Source: Williamsia sp. 1138 (GTDB lineage: Bacteria > Actinomycetota > Actinomycetes > Mycobacteriales > Mycobacteriaceae). Taken from it: a stretch of DNA of 50,039 nucleotides. The stretch covers positions 1-50,039 of the forward strand of contig NZ_MJEJ02000021.1 in assembly GCF_002095435.2 (NCBI RefSeq), in the 5' to 3' direction. Positions 1 through 8,303 of this stretch are shown here, one piece after another (position 1 is the stretch's first letter; each line of letters opens with the position of its first letter). The position numbers were made by a program, and so were the translations under genes. The notes beneath the pieces were generated by a model that was not told the DNA's origin, ran no database searches, and saw only the letters and a program-made list of their open reading frames with translations.

Positions 1-477
1 GCTGCCGTTGAGCACCCAGGTGTCGCCGTCCTCCTTCGCGCGGGTCTTCATCGACGCCGCATCGGACCCGGCCTCGCGCTCAGAGAGGGCGTACGACGCC
101 ATCGCCTCACCCGAGGCGATCGAGGGAAGCACCTGCTGCTTGAGTTCTTCCGAACCCTTGAGGATCAGGCCCATCGTCCCCAGCTTGTTCACCGCCGGGA
201 TCAGCGACGCTGACGCGTCGACGCGCGCGACTTCCTCGATCACGATGCACGCCGCGACCGAGTCACCGCCCTGACCGTCGTACTCCTCGGGCACGTGGAT
301 CGCGTTGAACCCCGAGGTGGTCAGGGCCGCCAGGGCCTCCTCTGGAAACCGGGAGTTCTCGTCCACGTCGGCCGCGTACGGCTCGATCTCCTTCTCCGAG
401 AGCGCCCGAATCGCAGCACGCAGTTCGTCGTGCTCCTCACCGAGCTTGAACAGATCGAAATCGGGATTGCCGGCCAT
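1..477 (-). CDS. fadE25: Acyl-CoA dehydrogenase, FadE25-like (N-terminal 159 residues, cut by window edge)
   Basis: This frame reads leftward from an ATG at 477 and stays open to base 1, so only the N-terminal alpha-helical domain and the start of the middle domain are present. The translation begins MAGNPDFDLFKLGEEHDELR and contains FNAIHVPEEYDGQGGDS, IEEVARVDASASLIPAVNK and YALSEREAGSDAASMKT. The last block is the acyl-CoA dehydrogenase signature that contacts FAD and substrate. The enzyme should carry out FAD-dependent alpha,beta-dehydrogenation of acyl-CoAs and pass electrons to ETF. Resemblance to mycobacterial FadE25 is from memory and strong. The catalytic glutamate lies outside the window. 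The 87 bases between it and the ligase stop hold no gene. Confidence 0.85.
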   Translation of the reverse strand, partial: MAGNPDFDLFKLGEEHDELRAAIRALSEKEIEPYAADVDENSRFPEEALAALTTSGFNAIHVPEEYDGQGGDSVAACIVIEEVARVDASASLIPAVNKLGTMGLILKGSEELKQQVLPSIASGEAMASYALSEREAGSDAASMKTRAKEDGDTWVLNGS

Positions 478-564
478 GGTTTATATGTTCTTTCGTGTAC
501 TCGCTGGGACGGGAAGTTGCGCAGGGCTAAATGTTTCGGCCGGTGATGCAGAACGGCCGATCAG

Positions 565-2055
565 TCAGTTGGAACTTGGAGGGTGAACCTCGCGCCGGAG
601 TATTTTGCCGGTCGGACCCTTGGGTAGGGAGTCGACGAGCCAGATTTCGCGCGGATACTTGTATGCGGCAATTCGATCTCGTACGAATGACTTGAGTTCA
701 TGAGATGCCGCTTGAACTCCGGGTTTCAGTGCAACGGCGGCACCAACTTCTTCGCCGAGTTCTCGGTGTTTGATGCCAACAACTGCTGCCTCGGCAACCG
801 CGGGATGTTGGTAGAGAACCTCTTCGACTTCGCGTGGGTAAACGTTGTATCCACCGCGGATGATCAGGTCCTTCTTCCGGTCGACGATGGTGTAGTAGCC
901 GTCGGTATCGCGCGTAGCGATGTCGCCCGTGCGGAACCAGCCGTCTGGTATTGCCTCAGCGGTCGCCTCGGGTCGGTTCCAGTACCCATTCATGACGTTT
1001 TCGCCTTGGATGGCGATCTCTCCCGCGGCGCCGTCAGGAACGTCAGTGCCGGCGTCGTCAACTATCCGTAGGTGACATCCGCGCACGGGCACTCCGATGG
1101 TGCCGGGTCGGCGTTCAAGGCCTGGCTGATTGAAGCAGGCGATGGGTGCTGTCTCGGACAGCCCGTACCCCTCGTAAATCTCGCAGGCAAACGTTCGCTC
1201 GAAATTTTTCAGGACCTCAACGGGCATGGCCGCGCCACCGGTGATGCACGTACGCAGTGAAGACATGTCCGCATTGTCGGCTTCAATGGAATGCAGCATC
1301 GCGGCATACATGGTGGGCACCCCCTCAAAGACCGTGACGTTGTCGCGAGCGACAACATTGAGCGCTTGGACTGCGTCGAAGCGGGGAATGAGCGTAAGCA
1401 GAGCGGCCGCCCTGACCGCCGCGTTGAGTCCGCAGGTGAGCCCGAAGACATGGAACAAAGGAAGGCACCCCATGATCACGTCCTCGGGGCCGATCTCGAT
1501 CAAGGTATCTACAGTGGTCGCCGCGTTTGTTGACATATTGCGGTGAGTGAGTTCGGCCCCTTTCGGTTTGCCAGTGGTCCCCGAGGTGTACAGGATGACG
1601 GCAGTGTCATCGTCGGCTCGGTCTGTGGCGGCAAGCAGCGGTCTTCCGGACAGGCCCTCGGGTCCCAAGTGCGGAACGAGTACTGCTGGAATACCGACCG
1701 TTGATGCTGCTGACAAGACGGTGTCCTCGTCGCCGGACAGCCCGTAGATGAGCGCCATGCCGCAATCGGTGAGGTAGTACTCGACTTCGCGTGCCTTGAG
1801 TAAGGGATTCATAGGGACTGCGACCGCGCCGGCCAACAGTATTCCGTAAAAGAGCACCGGAAAAGCAGGAACGTTCGGTAGCACGAGACCCACCCGGTCA
1901 CCGGGTTGAACCCCCCGCGCGCGCAAATCACCCGCTACCGCCCCTGCACGGTGAAGGAGTTGGTCATAACTGAGCACATATTCATCCAGCTGTACTGCTG
2001 GTCGATTGCCGTGCTTTTCCGCGGATGCGATCAAATTGTCGGCGAGACTGGACAT
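565..2055 (-). CDS. Acyl-CoA synthetase (AMP-forming fatty-acid/aryl-CoA ligase)
   Basis: A 496-residue ANL-superfamily adenylate-forming enzyme that activates a carboxylic acid to acyl-AMP and then acyl-CoA. Visible motifs, in order: the phosphate-binding loop [16 protein letters not shown], the adenine-binding GYGLSETAP, the hinge block [20 protein letters not shown] followed by [20 protein letters not shown], and the C-terminal [12 protein letters not shown] with the catalytic lysine. The ATG at 2055 is preferred over the longer open frame because AGGAG lies 7 bases upstream and the normal N-terminus starts there. It is divergent from the TetR regulator, and its presumed promoter at 2195-2223 carries the palindrome shared by four other units here. 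The acid substrate cannot be told from sequence. Confidence 0.9.
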   Translation of the reverse strand: MSSLADNLIASAEKHGNRPAVQLDEYVLSYDQLLHRAGAVAGDLRARGVQPGDRVGLVLPNVPAFPVLFYGILLAGAVAVPMNPLLKAREVEYYLTDCGMALIYGLSGDEDTVLSAASTVGIPAVLVPHLGPEGLSGRPLLAATDRADDDTAVILYTSGTTGKPKGAELTHRNMSTNAATTVDTLIEIGPEDVIMGCLPLFHVFGLTCGLNAAVRAAALLTLIPRFDAVQALNVVARDNVTVFEGVPTMYAAMLHSIEADNADMSSLRTCITGGAAMPVEVLKNFERTFACEIYEGYGLSETAPIACFNQPGLERRPGTIGVPVRGCHLRIVDDAGTDVPDGAAGEIAIQGENVMNGYWNRPEATAEAIPDGWFRTGDIATRDTDGYYTIVDRKKDLIIRGGYNVYPREVEEVLYQHPAVAEAAVVGIKHRELGEEVGAAVALKPGVQAASHELKSFVRDRIAAYKYPREIWLVDSLPKGPTGKILRREVHPPSSN

Positions 2056-2194
2056 AACCGGCTCCTGGTAATAATTGTTCGGCCAATTTCTCGTGGCGTG
2101 CGAGTGACATCGAGCGATGGTGAACGCCGTCTGTACCGACCTAGTCGGATCGCGCGACAGCACTGGTCCGGCGACGTGGTGGATGGCTATCTCC

Positions 2195-2225
2195 AAGATG
2201 GACTGTCTGTCCGCTATTGTCAACA
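2195..2225 (-). promoter_or_regulatory. Promoter with shared 18-bp palindrome (site A), for acyl-CoA ligase
   Basis: Read on the minus strand, TGTTGAC-AATA-GCGGACA covers 2225-2208. The -35 TTGACA is 2223-2218, then 17 bases, then a -10-like CATCTT at 2200-2195. The same layout recurs at four more promoters (6853-6883, 7013-7043, 9429-9459, 9528-9558). The 345-base gap 2056-2400 holds this element and no other gene I can support; the transcript would have a leader of roughly 130 bases. Confidence 0.6.
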
Positions 2226-2400
2226 CAATGTTGAAACTGAGTCATGCGACGGTTCGGCCCTGGTTGAGCGAGATGCTGGGGGTCGGACCGACCTCCACGG
2301 ATACTGCGTGTATCGACGCAGCAACAGGCCCTGGTCGAGCACCCATCACATCTGCTTTGTGTCACACGCTCCGCACGTGCTCGTGTCCTACCATGTACCC

Positions 2401-3063
2401 ATGGTGCCTACATCCTTGAACGGCCTTGGCTCGTCGGAAGCGAAGGTTGGCCGGCGCAATTCCAAAGGAGATATGCGCGAGCAGGCGATCCTTGAGGGTG
2501 CCTACGAACTACTGCGTACGGTGTCGATGCGAAGCATCTCGATAGATGATCTGGCCAAACGGGCCGGGCTGTCCCGGTCGTCGTTCTACTTCTATTACGA
2601 GTCCAAATGGCAGGTACTGTCCGCCTTGCTGTCACGGGTGACGTCTGATGTCTACAGTGCCTCACAGCTGATTTTCGAGCGGCCGGCCGGAATGTCGCCC
2701 GAGGCTGCGATCGAGCACGCAGTATCGGAAGTAATTCAAGTGTGGGAACAGCATGGCCACGTTCTTCGTGAAGTGGGAGATGCCGCTGCGGGTGAAGCGG
2801 AATTGCAGGCGCAATGGGACACCATTCTTGGCCGCTTCATAGACGCCGCTGCGGCAGGAATCGACCGCGATAGGGCTACTGGTGTGGCTATCGATGGACC
2901 ACCGGCAAGATCGCTGGCCGCTGCCTTGATGTGGATGGGCGAACGTAATCTGGCTTTGATGAGTGCACGCAGTGCCAACGCAATCCCTCTGGAAGACATG
3001 GTCGAAACCGTGACAACAGTCTGGTTGCGCACGGTTTACGGTCTGGAGTGGAAACCTCGCTGA
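2401..3063 (+). CDS. TetR-family transcriptional regulator, EthR-like
   Basis: A 220-residue one-component regulator. The N-terminal helix-turn-helix is around residues 45-75 (ISIDDLAKRAGLSRSSFYFY), followed by an all-helical ligand domain ending in TTVWLRTVYGLEW. Overall layout, including a basic GRR stretch before the HTH and a WxxxxYG C-terminus, resembles EthR, the repressor of the EthA monooxygenase in M. tuberculosis. The ATG at 2401 has no clear Shine-Dalgarno. An ATG at 2473 has AAAGGAG only 2 bases away and is a possible shorter start. The longer start is kept because EthR proteins carry this N-terminal extension. It is divergent from the acyl-CoA ligase and is the obvious candidate to bind the shared palindrome, which is inference. 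Confidence 0.85.
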   Translation: MVPTSLNGLGSSEAKVGRRNSKGDMREQAILEGAYELLRTVSMRSISIDDLAKRAGLSRSSFYFYYESKWQVLSALLSRVTSDVYSASQLIFERPAGMSPEAAIEHAVSEVIQVWEQHGHVLREVGDAAAGEAELQAQWDTILGRFIDAAAAGIDRDRATGVAIDGPPARSLAAALMWMGERNLALMSARSANAIPLEDMVETVTTVWLRTVYGLEWKPR

Positions 3064-3086
3064 GCAGCGTACGTCAGGGACCGAAA

Positions 3087-3176
3087 GGTGGTGTCATCGC
3101 TCGTAGTTCGAGCAATGACACCACCGTGCCCGAGGGCAGATGTCCTCGGGCACCCACCGAGGCCTGAAACCTCGGT
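3087..3176. terminator. Three consecutive hairpins between convergent genes
   Basis: Hairpin 1 (3087-3125) pairs GGTGGTGTCAT with ATGACACCACC and has an inner GCTCG/CGAGC stem. Hairpin 2 (3126-3153) pairs GTGCCCGAGG with CCTCGGGCAC. Hairpin 3 (3156-3176) pairs ACCGAGG with CCTCGGT and ends 1 base from the SDR stop codon. None has a long T-run, as is common for actinobacterial terminators. They fill nearly the whole gap between the tetR and SDR stops. Confidence 0.75.
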
Positions 3177-3177
3177 T

Positions 3178-4047
3178 CTAGGGGTTGTCGGCAGCAACCT
3201 TGGTCATGTTCAGTCCCGGCATGAGCATGTGTCCGCCTTCGACCAGCATCTCCAGACCGGTTGTCCATTGAGATTCGTCGGATGCGAGCCACAGGACAGC
3301 CTCGCTCATGGCGCGTGGCGGCAACAGGCCCACGTCACGAAGGGCCGACCAGTACTTCGCTCCCTGCAAGTCCTCTTTGGTGCCCTGGCCTGGGCCCTTG
3401 CCGGCGCACAGGTCGTAGCCGCCCTGCCAATCCAAGGCGGGGGTATCGGTAGGCCCGGGAAGAAGGGAGTTGACCCGGATACCGTACTGGCCGAACTCCA
3501 GCGCGGCCCCCTTCGCCAGCCCGAGGACGCCGTGTTTCGATGCGACGTAGTGGACGTAGTGAGGAGATCCCTCGACGCCATTGCCGGACGAGGTGATGAT
3601 CACCGACCCGCCACCACGCGCCTTCATCGCGGGAGTCACAGCCTTCAGGGTGCGCCATACGCCCATGATGTTGACGTTCAGCACGTCGGCGAACTCGTCT
3701 TCGGGAATGTCTGCGAACGGATGCACAGTCCAGATGCCGGCGTTGGCCACTGCAACGTCGACGCCGCCGAAAACGCGGACGCCCTCGGCAACCAAGTTGT
3801 CGAGTGGCGCTTGCTCGCGGACATCACCTTCGTGGGCGATGATCCGTCGGCCAAGAGCCTCAACCTCTTTCACCGTGATCTTCAGTTCGTCAGACGTGGC
3901 TACGGGATACGGCACCCTGCCATCGGCCGGGCAGTCGAACGCAAGTATGTCTGCGCCCTCTTCTGCGAGGCGGATGGCGTGCGCTCGTCCCTGCCCTCGT
4001 GCCGCGCCGGTGACCAGCGCGACCTTGCCTTCCATTCGTTGTCCCAT
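3178..4047 (-). CDS. Mycofactocin-type short-chain dehydrogenase (carveol-dehydrogenase-like)
   Basis: A 289-residue classical SDR. The nucleotide-binding TGAARGQGRAHAIRLAEEGA is at residues 13-32, NAGIW follows at 102-106, and the catalytic set is S154, Y167 and K171 (YVASK). The wording around the glycine motif, the DCP after beta-2 and the extra segment SDELKITVKEVEALGRRI are typical of the SDR subfamily whose nicotinamide is non-exchangeable and is re-oxidised by mycofactocin. The start at 4047 has GGAGGAG about 6 bases upstream. It follows the VOC gene after 171 bases, so it may be the operon end or have its own promoter; those bases hold only a weak GGGCC/GGCCC hairpin at 4199-4212. The substrate is probably a secondary or cyclic alcohol, by family analogy only. 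Confidence 0.85.
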   Translation of the reverse strand: MGQRMEGKVALVTGAARGQGRAHAIRLAEEGADILAFDCPADGRVPYPVATSDELKITVKEVEALGRRIIAHEGDVREQAPLDNLVAEGVRVFGGVDVAVANAGIWTVHPFADIPEDEFADVLNVNIMGVWRTLKAVTPAMKARGGGSVIITSSGNGVEGSPHYVHYVASKHGVLGLAKGAALEFGQYGIRVNSLLPGPTDTPALDWQGGYDLCAGKGPGQGTKEDLQGAKYWSALRDVGLLPPRAMSEAVLWLASDESQWTTGLEMLVEGGHMLMPGLNMTKVAADNP

Positions 4048-4218
4048 GACTACTCCTCCTTGAGTGATTTACTTGGGGTATGGGTCTAGAGGCCCGCCAA
4101 CTCGGCAGGAATTACTATTTTGTGAAGAATCCCGCGACCGCCGGATGAATGGATCTCTCCGCAGTGTGCGGGTGGCGGTGTGGGGCTGGGTGATCAGTGG
4201 GCCTGACGGCCCGCGACT

Positions 4219-4659
4219 TCAGACGCCGGGTCTGATCAGCTGGAGCAGAACATCGATTCCAGGGGGTTCAGTCCAGACATGTGCCGATTCACCGATAGTT
4301 ATGGGCGCTGCGATGGGGTCACGGCGACCGGGACCCCGAATGCCGCATCCGACGAGTTCAGGTCCGTTTGCGCGGTGCAGTCGGAGGGCTATGTGATCGA
4401 GTTTTGATGTCGCGTCTCCGAGAGCTTCGTCGAGAGCAGACAGATCCTCAACGGTGTACAGCTCGATCTGTGCGCCGCCGGTGTTGAGGAATACCGAAAC
4501 GATATTCATCGCGGGAGCACTGAAAGTCCTGGCGACCTTGACGTCAAACCTCTTGGTCCAGTGGGTGATAGCTGCGTCGAGATCGCGAACGAGTACCCCG
4601 ATATGGTCGAGCCAGGGGAGGTCGTCAATGGCCTCTGCTGCTGGGTTCTGCGGGTCCAT
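4219..4659 (-). CDS. VOC-superfamily protein (glyoxalase / methylmalonyl-CoA epimerase-like)
   Basis: A 146-residue vicinal-oxygen-chelate protein with two beta-alpha-beta-beta-beta modules. Candidate metal ligands are the histidine in WLDHIGVLVRDLD, the glutamate in AQIELYTVE and the histidine in KLDHIALRL. This arrangement is like methylmalonyl-CoA epimerases and related isomerases. The ATG at 4659 has AAGGA upstream and begins only 19 bases after the aldehyde dehydrogenase stop, so the two are co-transcribed. A longer open frame that overlaps the upstream gene is rejected because its extra residues are low-complexity and unlike the family. The exact reaction is unknown; pairing with an MmsA-type enzyme makes an acyl-CoA or semialdehyde substrate plausible. 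Confidence 0.75.
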   Translation of the reverse strand: MDPQNPAAEAIDDLPWLDHIGVLVRDLDAAITHWTKRFDVKVARTFSAPAMNIVSVFLNTGGAQIELYTVEDLSALDEALGDATSKLDHIALRLHRANGPELVGCGIRGPGRRDPIAAPITIGESAHVWTEPPGIDVLLQLIRPGV

Positions 4660-4678
4660 CGCTGATCCTTCTGTTCGG

Positions 4679-6184
4679 CTACTGGTTACCGGCAGCGACG
4701 AAGTGGGGAGCCAGGCCCTGAGTAGGTTCGATCCATCGCTGTGTGACGACCTTGGACCTGGTGTAGAAGCGGTATGCGTCGTAGTTGAGGCCGTCGTCTC
4801 CGAAACGGGAGTCTCCCCAGCCACCGAATCCAAACCACGAAATAGGCACGGGAATGGGGACATTGATTCCGACGCTGCCGGCCAAGACCCCCCGCGTGAA
4901 CCGACGCGCAGCGGGCCCGCTGGTGGTGAAAATGGTCGCGCCGTTGCCGTATGGATTGTCGTTCACAATCCGTAGGGCCTCCTCGAGACTGGAGGCGCGG
5001 ACAACTCCGAGGACTGGCCCGAACACTTCCTGGCGATAGAGGTCGCTTTTTACGCTCACGTTGTCGACCAGGCTCGGTCCGATGAAGTATCCGTCACCGG
5101 GTGCGGATCGTTCGCGTCCGTCTACGACCAGCTTTCCCCCGTCTTCGACGGAACGCTCGAGTGCTCCGCGAACGCGGTTGATCGCAACCTGTGAGATGAG
5201 AGGCCCCATGTCGATCTCCGTCTCGGCGCCGGGTCCGACTTTGAATGCGCGCGCGCGTTCGGCGGTTTTCTCGACGAGTGCTTCTGCGGCGTCGCCAACG
5301 GCCACCGCGATGGTCACAGCCATACACCGCTGCCCTGCAGCGCCATAGGCCGCCGACACCAGAGCATCAGCCGCTGCGTCGAGGTCAGCGTCCGGCATCA
5401 CCACCAGATGATTCTTGGCACCTCCGAGAGCTTGAACCTTCTTGCCCGTTTGGGCTGATCGCCGGTAGATCTCCCGGGCCACGGGCGTGGAACCCACAAA
5501 AGACACGGCTGCTACGTCTGGATGATCCAGCAGTGCCTCGGCTGTCTCGGTACCGCCCTGGACGACGTTGAGGACACCGTCGGGTAGTCCAGCTTCACTC
5601 ATCATCTGCGCCAGGCGAACTGCTGCCGATGGGACGCGGTCACTGGGCTTGAGTACGAATGCATTGCCGCAGGCAATGGCGGCCGCGAACATAGAAACCG
5701 GAACCATGATCGGAAAATTGAACGGCGTGATGCCAACGCACACACCGAGCGGCTGACGGAAGGAGTACGTGTCCACCCCGTTGGCCACCTGATCGGCGTA
5801 CTCACCTTTGAGCTGCTGGACAGCCGACAGCGATACATCGATTGCTTCGACCGACCGTGCTACCTCGCCTCGCGCATCTGGCAGTGTCTTGCCCTGCTCT
5901 GATGTGATGATCGACGCGAGCTCTTCGGTGTGTTCGACTACCAGTGACCGAAATCGGTGGAGTACCGAAGCACGTGCGGGGACGGGGGTATCGGCCCAGG
6001 CGTCCGCAGCCCTTCTCGAGTCGTTCACAGCGTCGTTGACCGTTTCGGCACTCCCCTGGAGGACCGATCGCAACACACGTCCGGTGGCAGGGTCGTGGAT
6101 GTCGGTTCGTGGGCCGTCTGAGGATTCAACGGCTGCGCCGCCGATCCAGTGCGGCACGGCGTCAAGATATACGTCGATAGTCAC
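4679..6184 (-). CDS. mmsA: CoA-acylating (methyl)malonate-semialdehyde dehydrogenase
   Basis: A 501-residue aldehyde dehydrogenase. It has the oxyanion-region motif FNFP (155-158), the GGAKNH signature (254-259) that marks the CoA-dependent MMSDH branch, and the nucleophilic cysteine C287 in GQRCMA. FGGWGDSRFGDDGLNYD near the C-terminus is also typical. The known family reaction converts methylmalonate or malonate semialdehyde plus NAD+ and CoA to propionyl- or acetyl-CoA and CO2. The start is GTG 6184 with GGAGC a few bases upstream. It lies 47 bases after the cupin and 19 before the VOC gene, forming an operon. The symbol names the family; the physiological substrate here could differ. Confidence 0.85.
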   Translation of the reverse strand: MTIDVYLDAVPHWIGGAAVESSDGPRTDIHDPATGRVLRSVLQGSAETVNDAVNDSRRAADAWADTPVPARASVLHRFRSLVVEHTEELASIITSEQGKTLPDARGEVARSVEAIDVSLSAVQQLKGEYADQVANGVDTYSFRQPLGVCVGITPFNFPIMVPVSMFAAAIACGNAFVLKPSDRVPSAAVRLAQMMSEAGLPDGVLNVVQGGTETAEALLDHPDVAAVSFVGSTPVAREIYRRSAQTGKKVQALGGAKNHLVVMPDADLDAAADALVSAAYGAAGQRCMAVTIAVAVGDAAEALVEKTAERARAFKVGPGAETEIDMGPLISQVAINRVRGALERSVEDGGKLVVDGRERSAPGDGYFIGPSLVDNVSVKSDLYRQEVFGPVLGVVRASSLEEALRIVNDNPYGNGATIFTTSGPAARRFTRGVLAGSVGINVPIPVPISWFGFGGWGDSRFGDDGLNYDAYRFYTRSKVVTQRWIEPTQGLAPHFVAAGNQ

Positions 6185-6231
6185 TACTGCTCCATGTCTG
6201 ATGTACTCGACTTGATCGAATGCACTGGCAC

Positions 6232-6795
6232 TCAGGCCTTCTGCTCGCGCGGGTGGGGCAGCTCGGGGAACATTTCGAGGCCATAGTTGACCTTGAGGTT
6301 TTCGACCTCTGCCTGGACCTGCTCGGGCGTGCGGAGCTCGCGATCCCGTGCCTCGTAGAAGTACTTGTCGATTCCGGTATTGGGTTCGAAACCCGCACGA
6401 TCAGGTCCGGGCACAAACATCACGAGGATCCGAGCTTCCTCGCCGACGACCTCGTATGTATGCCTCTGGTCCTTGCGTCCCCAGACGAACTGGCCCTTCT
6501 TCGCGTTGTAGGAACCGGCTTCGGTGTGGATTTTGATCTCCCCATCCATGACGAAGAAACCTTCTTCCTCGCGGTGATGGATGTGCCAGACCGGTTCGGT
6601 GCCGCGGACCCAGTTGGTCTCGATGATGATGAGCTGGCCGTTGGTTGTCTCGCCGGTCGCGTGAATCCAGAAATCAACACCGGTCATGAAATCCCCGGTC
6701 ATGTTGAAGTGGATCTGGTCGCGGTGTGAAACGTAGCTTTCGCCGTCGCGCGAGGTCGAGGGCTGAATCTGGTCTACATCCGAATTGATGGTCAT
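6232..6795 (-). CDS. Cupin-domain protein
   Basis: A 187-residue single-cupin protein. Motif 1 is at residues 70-85 (WHIHHREEEGFFVMDG), giving H71, H73 and a glutamate as metal ligands. Motif 2 spans about 105-116 (GRKDQRHTYEV) with H112. Cupins of this size include dioxygenases, isomerases and sugar or lactone enzymes, so no reaction can be named. The ATG at 6795 has AAAGGA upstream. It is the first gene of the cupin-mmsA-VOC operon and sits about 50 bases downstream of the -10 of shared-palindrome promoter B. Confidence 0.75.
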   Translation of the reverse strand: MTINSDVDQIQPSTSRDGESYVSHRDQIHFNMTGDFMTGVDFWIHATGETTNGQLIIIETNWVRGTEPVWHIHHREEEGFFVMDGEIKIHTEAGSYNAKKGQFVWGRKDQRHTYEVVGEEARILVMFVPGPDRAGFEPNTGIDKYFYEARDRELRTPEQVQAEVENLKVNYGLEMFPELPHPREQKA

Positions 6796-6852
6796 GACAA
6801 TCCTTTCGTGTCGAGGTGCCGTTCGCCGGACGGGAAGCGGCAACTGAAAGTG

Positions 6853-6883
6853 AGAGTAGACTCACAGTTGGTGATAGTCAACA
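6853..6883 (-). promoter_or_regulatory. Promoter with shared palindrome (site B), for cupin-mmsA operon
   Basis: On the minus strand TGTTGAC-TATC-ACCAACT spans 6883-6866. The -35 TTGACT is 6881-6876, the spacer is 17 bases and the -10 TACTCT is 6858-6853, the best -10 of the five related promoters. It shares the 307-base gap 6796-7102 with the oppositely facing site C, and the two palindrome centres are 147 bases apart. I see no gene in that gap. Confidence 0.65.
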
Positions 6884-7012
6884 GTGTGTCGACTTCGGTG
6901 ATGAGACGTGAGCGTCCGCCAGGCCGCGGCGGGGCCGGGCCGCTGTTTGCTGAAACTGTTTGAAGGGAGGGAGGTTTCGTGGCAGAAGGCGCGGCCGGAA
7001 AAATCGACTTAG

Positions 7013-7043
7013 TGTTGACTATTGTCGACCGTTAGTTCATTCT
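7013..7043 (+). promoter_or_regulatory. Promoter with shared palindrome (site C), for DUF3237 remnant-esterase unit
   Basis: TGTTGAC-TATT-GTCGACC occupies 7013-7030, the copy in which left and right half-sites are both well formed. The -35 TTGACT is 7015-7020, the spacer is 17 bases and the -10-like CATTCT is 7038-7043. Transcription would start near 7050, leaving a leader of about 50 bases before the ATG at 7103. Confidence 0.65.
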
Positions 7044-7102
7044 CGGTGGTGGAAGCGCGCCACGCGCGTGTGTTGCCCGCATAAGACGGAGAAGGTTGGT
7101 CT

Positions 7103-7249
7103 ATGAGACTCGAGCCTGAGTTCACTTGTACTGCTGAGCTTGCTGCACCCCAGGTTGTCGGGCCTGGGCCCTACGGGTCACGTCGGGTTCTCGCTGCCAC
7201 TGAGGGCACTGTCTCTGGTGAGGTCCGAGTCGTTCGAGTCGTCCCATGA
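7103..7249 (+). pseudogene. Truncated DUF3237 copy (48 codons), coupled to esterase
   Basis: The frame from ATG 7103 encodes 48 residues. The first 38 or so match the intact DUF3237 protein at 10091 closely: RLEPEFTCTAELAAPQVVG against KLEPEFTYTAELAAPQIVG, then GPGPYG and a GTVSGE/GTVTGD block. It then ends VVRVVP, like the intact C-terminus VFRVVA. An in-frame deletion of roughly 100 codons from a former full copy explains this. DNA similarity to the intact gene is also obvious. Its TGA overlaps the esterase start (ATGA, 7246-7249), so its translation probably feeds ribosomes to the esterase. It may be inactive as a protein yet kept as a coupling leader. Confidence 0.75.
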
Positions 7250-8181
7250 CCGCGCTCGATCCTCAAGTGGCGCAGCTGTTGAACGACCTCGCGGCTAGAC
7301 CGCGAGCCCAGCCGGGGGACGTGTCGATCGCGGACTATCGGCAAGCTGGTGAAAGTCTCGTCGCCTTGGCGGGGCCGCTCAACAAACATTGCGCGGTGGA
7401 CGACATCATCATTCCGGTTCGCGAAGGGTCGGTCGCTGCACGGCGATATCGGCCGTCGGGCAGCACCACTCAACGGCTACCCGGGGTCATGTACACCCAC
7501 GGAGGCGGATTCGTTCGCGGTAGCCTGGATTCTCACGACCGACTCTGCCGGGAACTGTGTGTTCAGGGTGGCCTCATTGTCGTCTCGGTCGCGTATCACC
7601 TGGCTCCGGAGAATCAGTTTCCGCGAGCGCACAATGACGCCCTCGACACCTTCGCATGGTTGACCGACCATGCCATCGAGCTAGGCATCGACGCAGACTC
7701 ACTCGCCGTTGCAGGAGACTCCTCTGGGGCTTCGTTGGCTGTGGCTGTCGCGAATGCCCGTCGAAGCCAGGGTGTGCCCGTGAAGGCGCAGGGCCTTCTG
7801 TGTCCAGCGCTCGATGCCACCATGGGCAGTGACTCGATCGAGCGGTATGGCGAGGGCCCGTTCCTCACCCGCAAGGTTCTGCAGTGGTCGTACGACCTTT
7901 ACGTGCCCAACGCGGGCGACCGCCAGTCGCCACTCGCGTCGCCGGTGCTGGCACGGAGTCTGGAAGGGTCGCCGCCGGCGGTCATCATCAGTGCGCAGGT
8001 TGATCCTGTGGCCGACGACGCCCGCCGTTACAGTGCGAAACTGACCGCGGCAGGAGTGAGTGTTCACAGCGAGGAGTATCCGGGGATGCCGCACAGTTTT
8101 GTTTTGCTCGCAGGCGTTCTGGACAAAGGTGAACACGCCATAGCATCTTTCGCCTCTGGGCTGGCCGGCCTACTCCGGTAG
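7246..8181 (+). CDS. Alpha/beta hydrolase, hormone-sensitive-lipase (GDXG) family esterase
   Basis: A 311-residue hydrolase. It has the oxyanion-hole motif HGGG (85-88), the nucleophile S159 in GDSSG, the acid D253 in QVDPVADD and the base H283 in MPHSF, so a complete catalytic triad is visible. This family includes short-chain esterases and monoterpene lactone hydrolases. The start overlaps the stop of the DUF3237 remnant by ATGA, and its promoter would be site C. A role in opening an ester or lactone in the island's pathway is plausible but not shown. The 122 bases after it, before the convergent reductase, contain a 10-base direct repeat (CGCCTAGACG, twice) and nothing else. Confidence 0.88.
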   Translation: MTALDPQVAQLLNDLAARPRAQPGDVSIADYRQAGESLVALAGPLNKHCAVDDIIIPVREGSVAARRYRPSGSTTQRLPGVMYTHGGGFVRGSLDSHDRLCRELCVQGGLIVVSVAYHLAPENQFPRAHNDALDTFAWLTDHAIELGIDADSLAVAGDSSGASLAVAVANARRSQGVPVKAQGLLCPALDATMGSDSIERYGEGPFLTRKVLQWSYDLYVPNAGDRQSPLASPVLARSLEGSPPAVIISAQVDPVADDARRYSAKLTAAGVSVHSEEYPGMPHSFVLLAGVLDKGEHAIASFASGLAGLLR

Positions 8182-8303
8182 GAACGAGTGTGCGAGACCA
8201 GCTCGGTACCGCAACCGGCGGTAGCCGTCGGAGGATCTCCCGCACAGTTCTCATCGAATCGAACCGCCTAGACGACAGCGCCTAGACGGCCGATCGATGC
8301 GCG

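Noticed and set aside
1906-2400. An N-terminal extension of about 165 residues on the TetR regulator
   Set aside because: The extension overlaps the divergent ligase and its promoter and has no similarity to any TetR protein.
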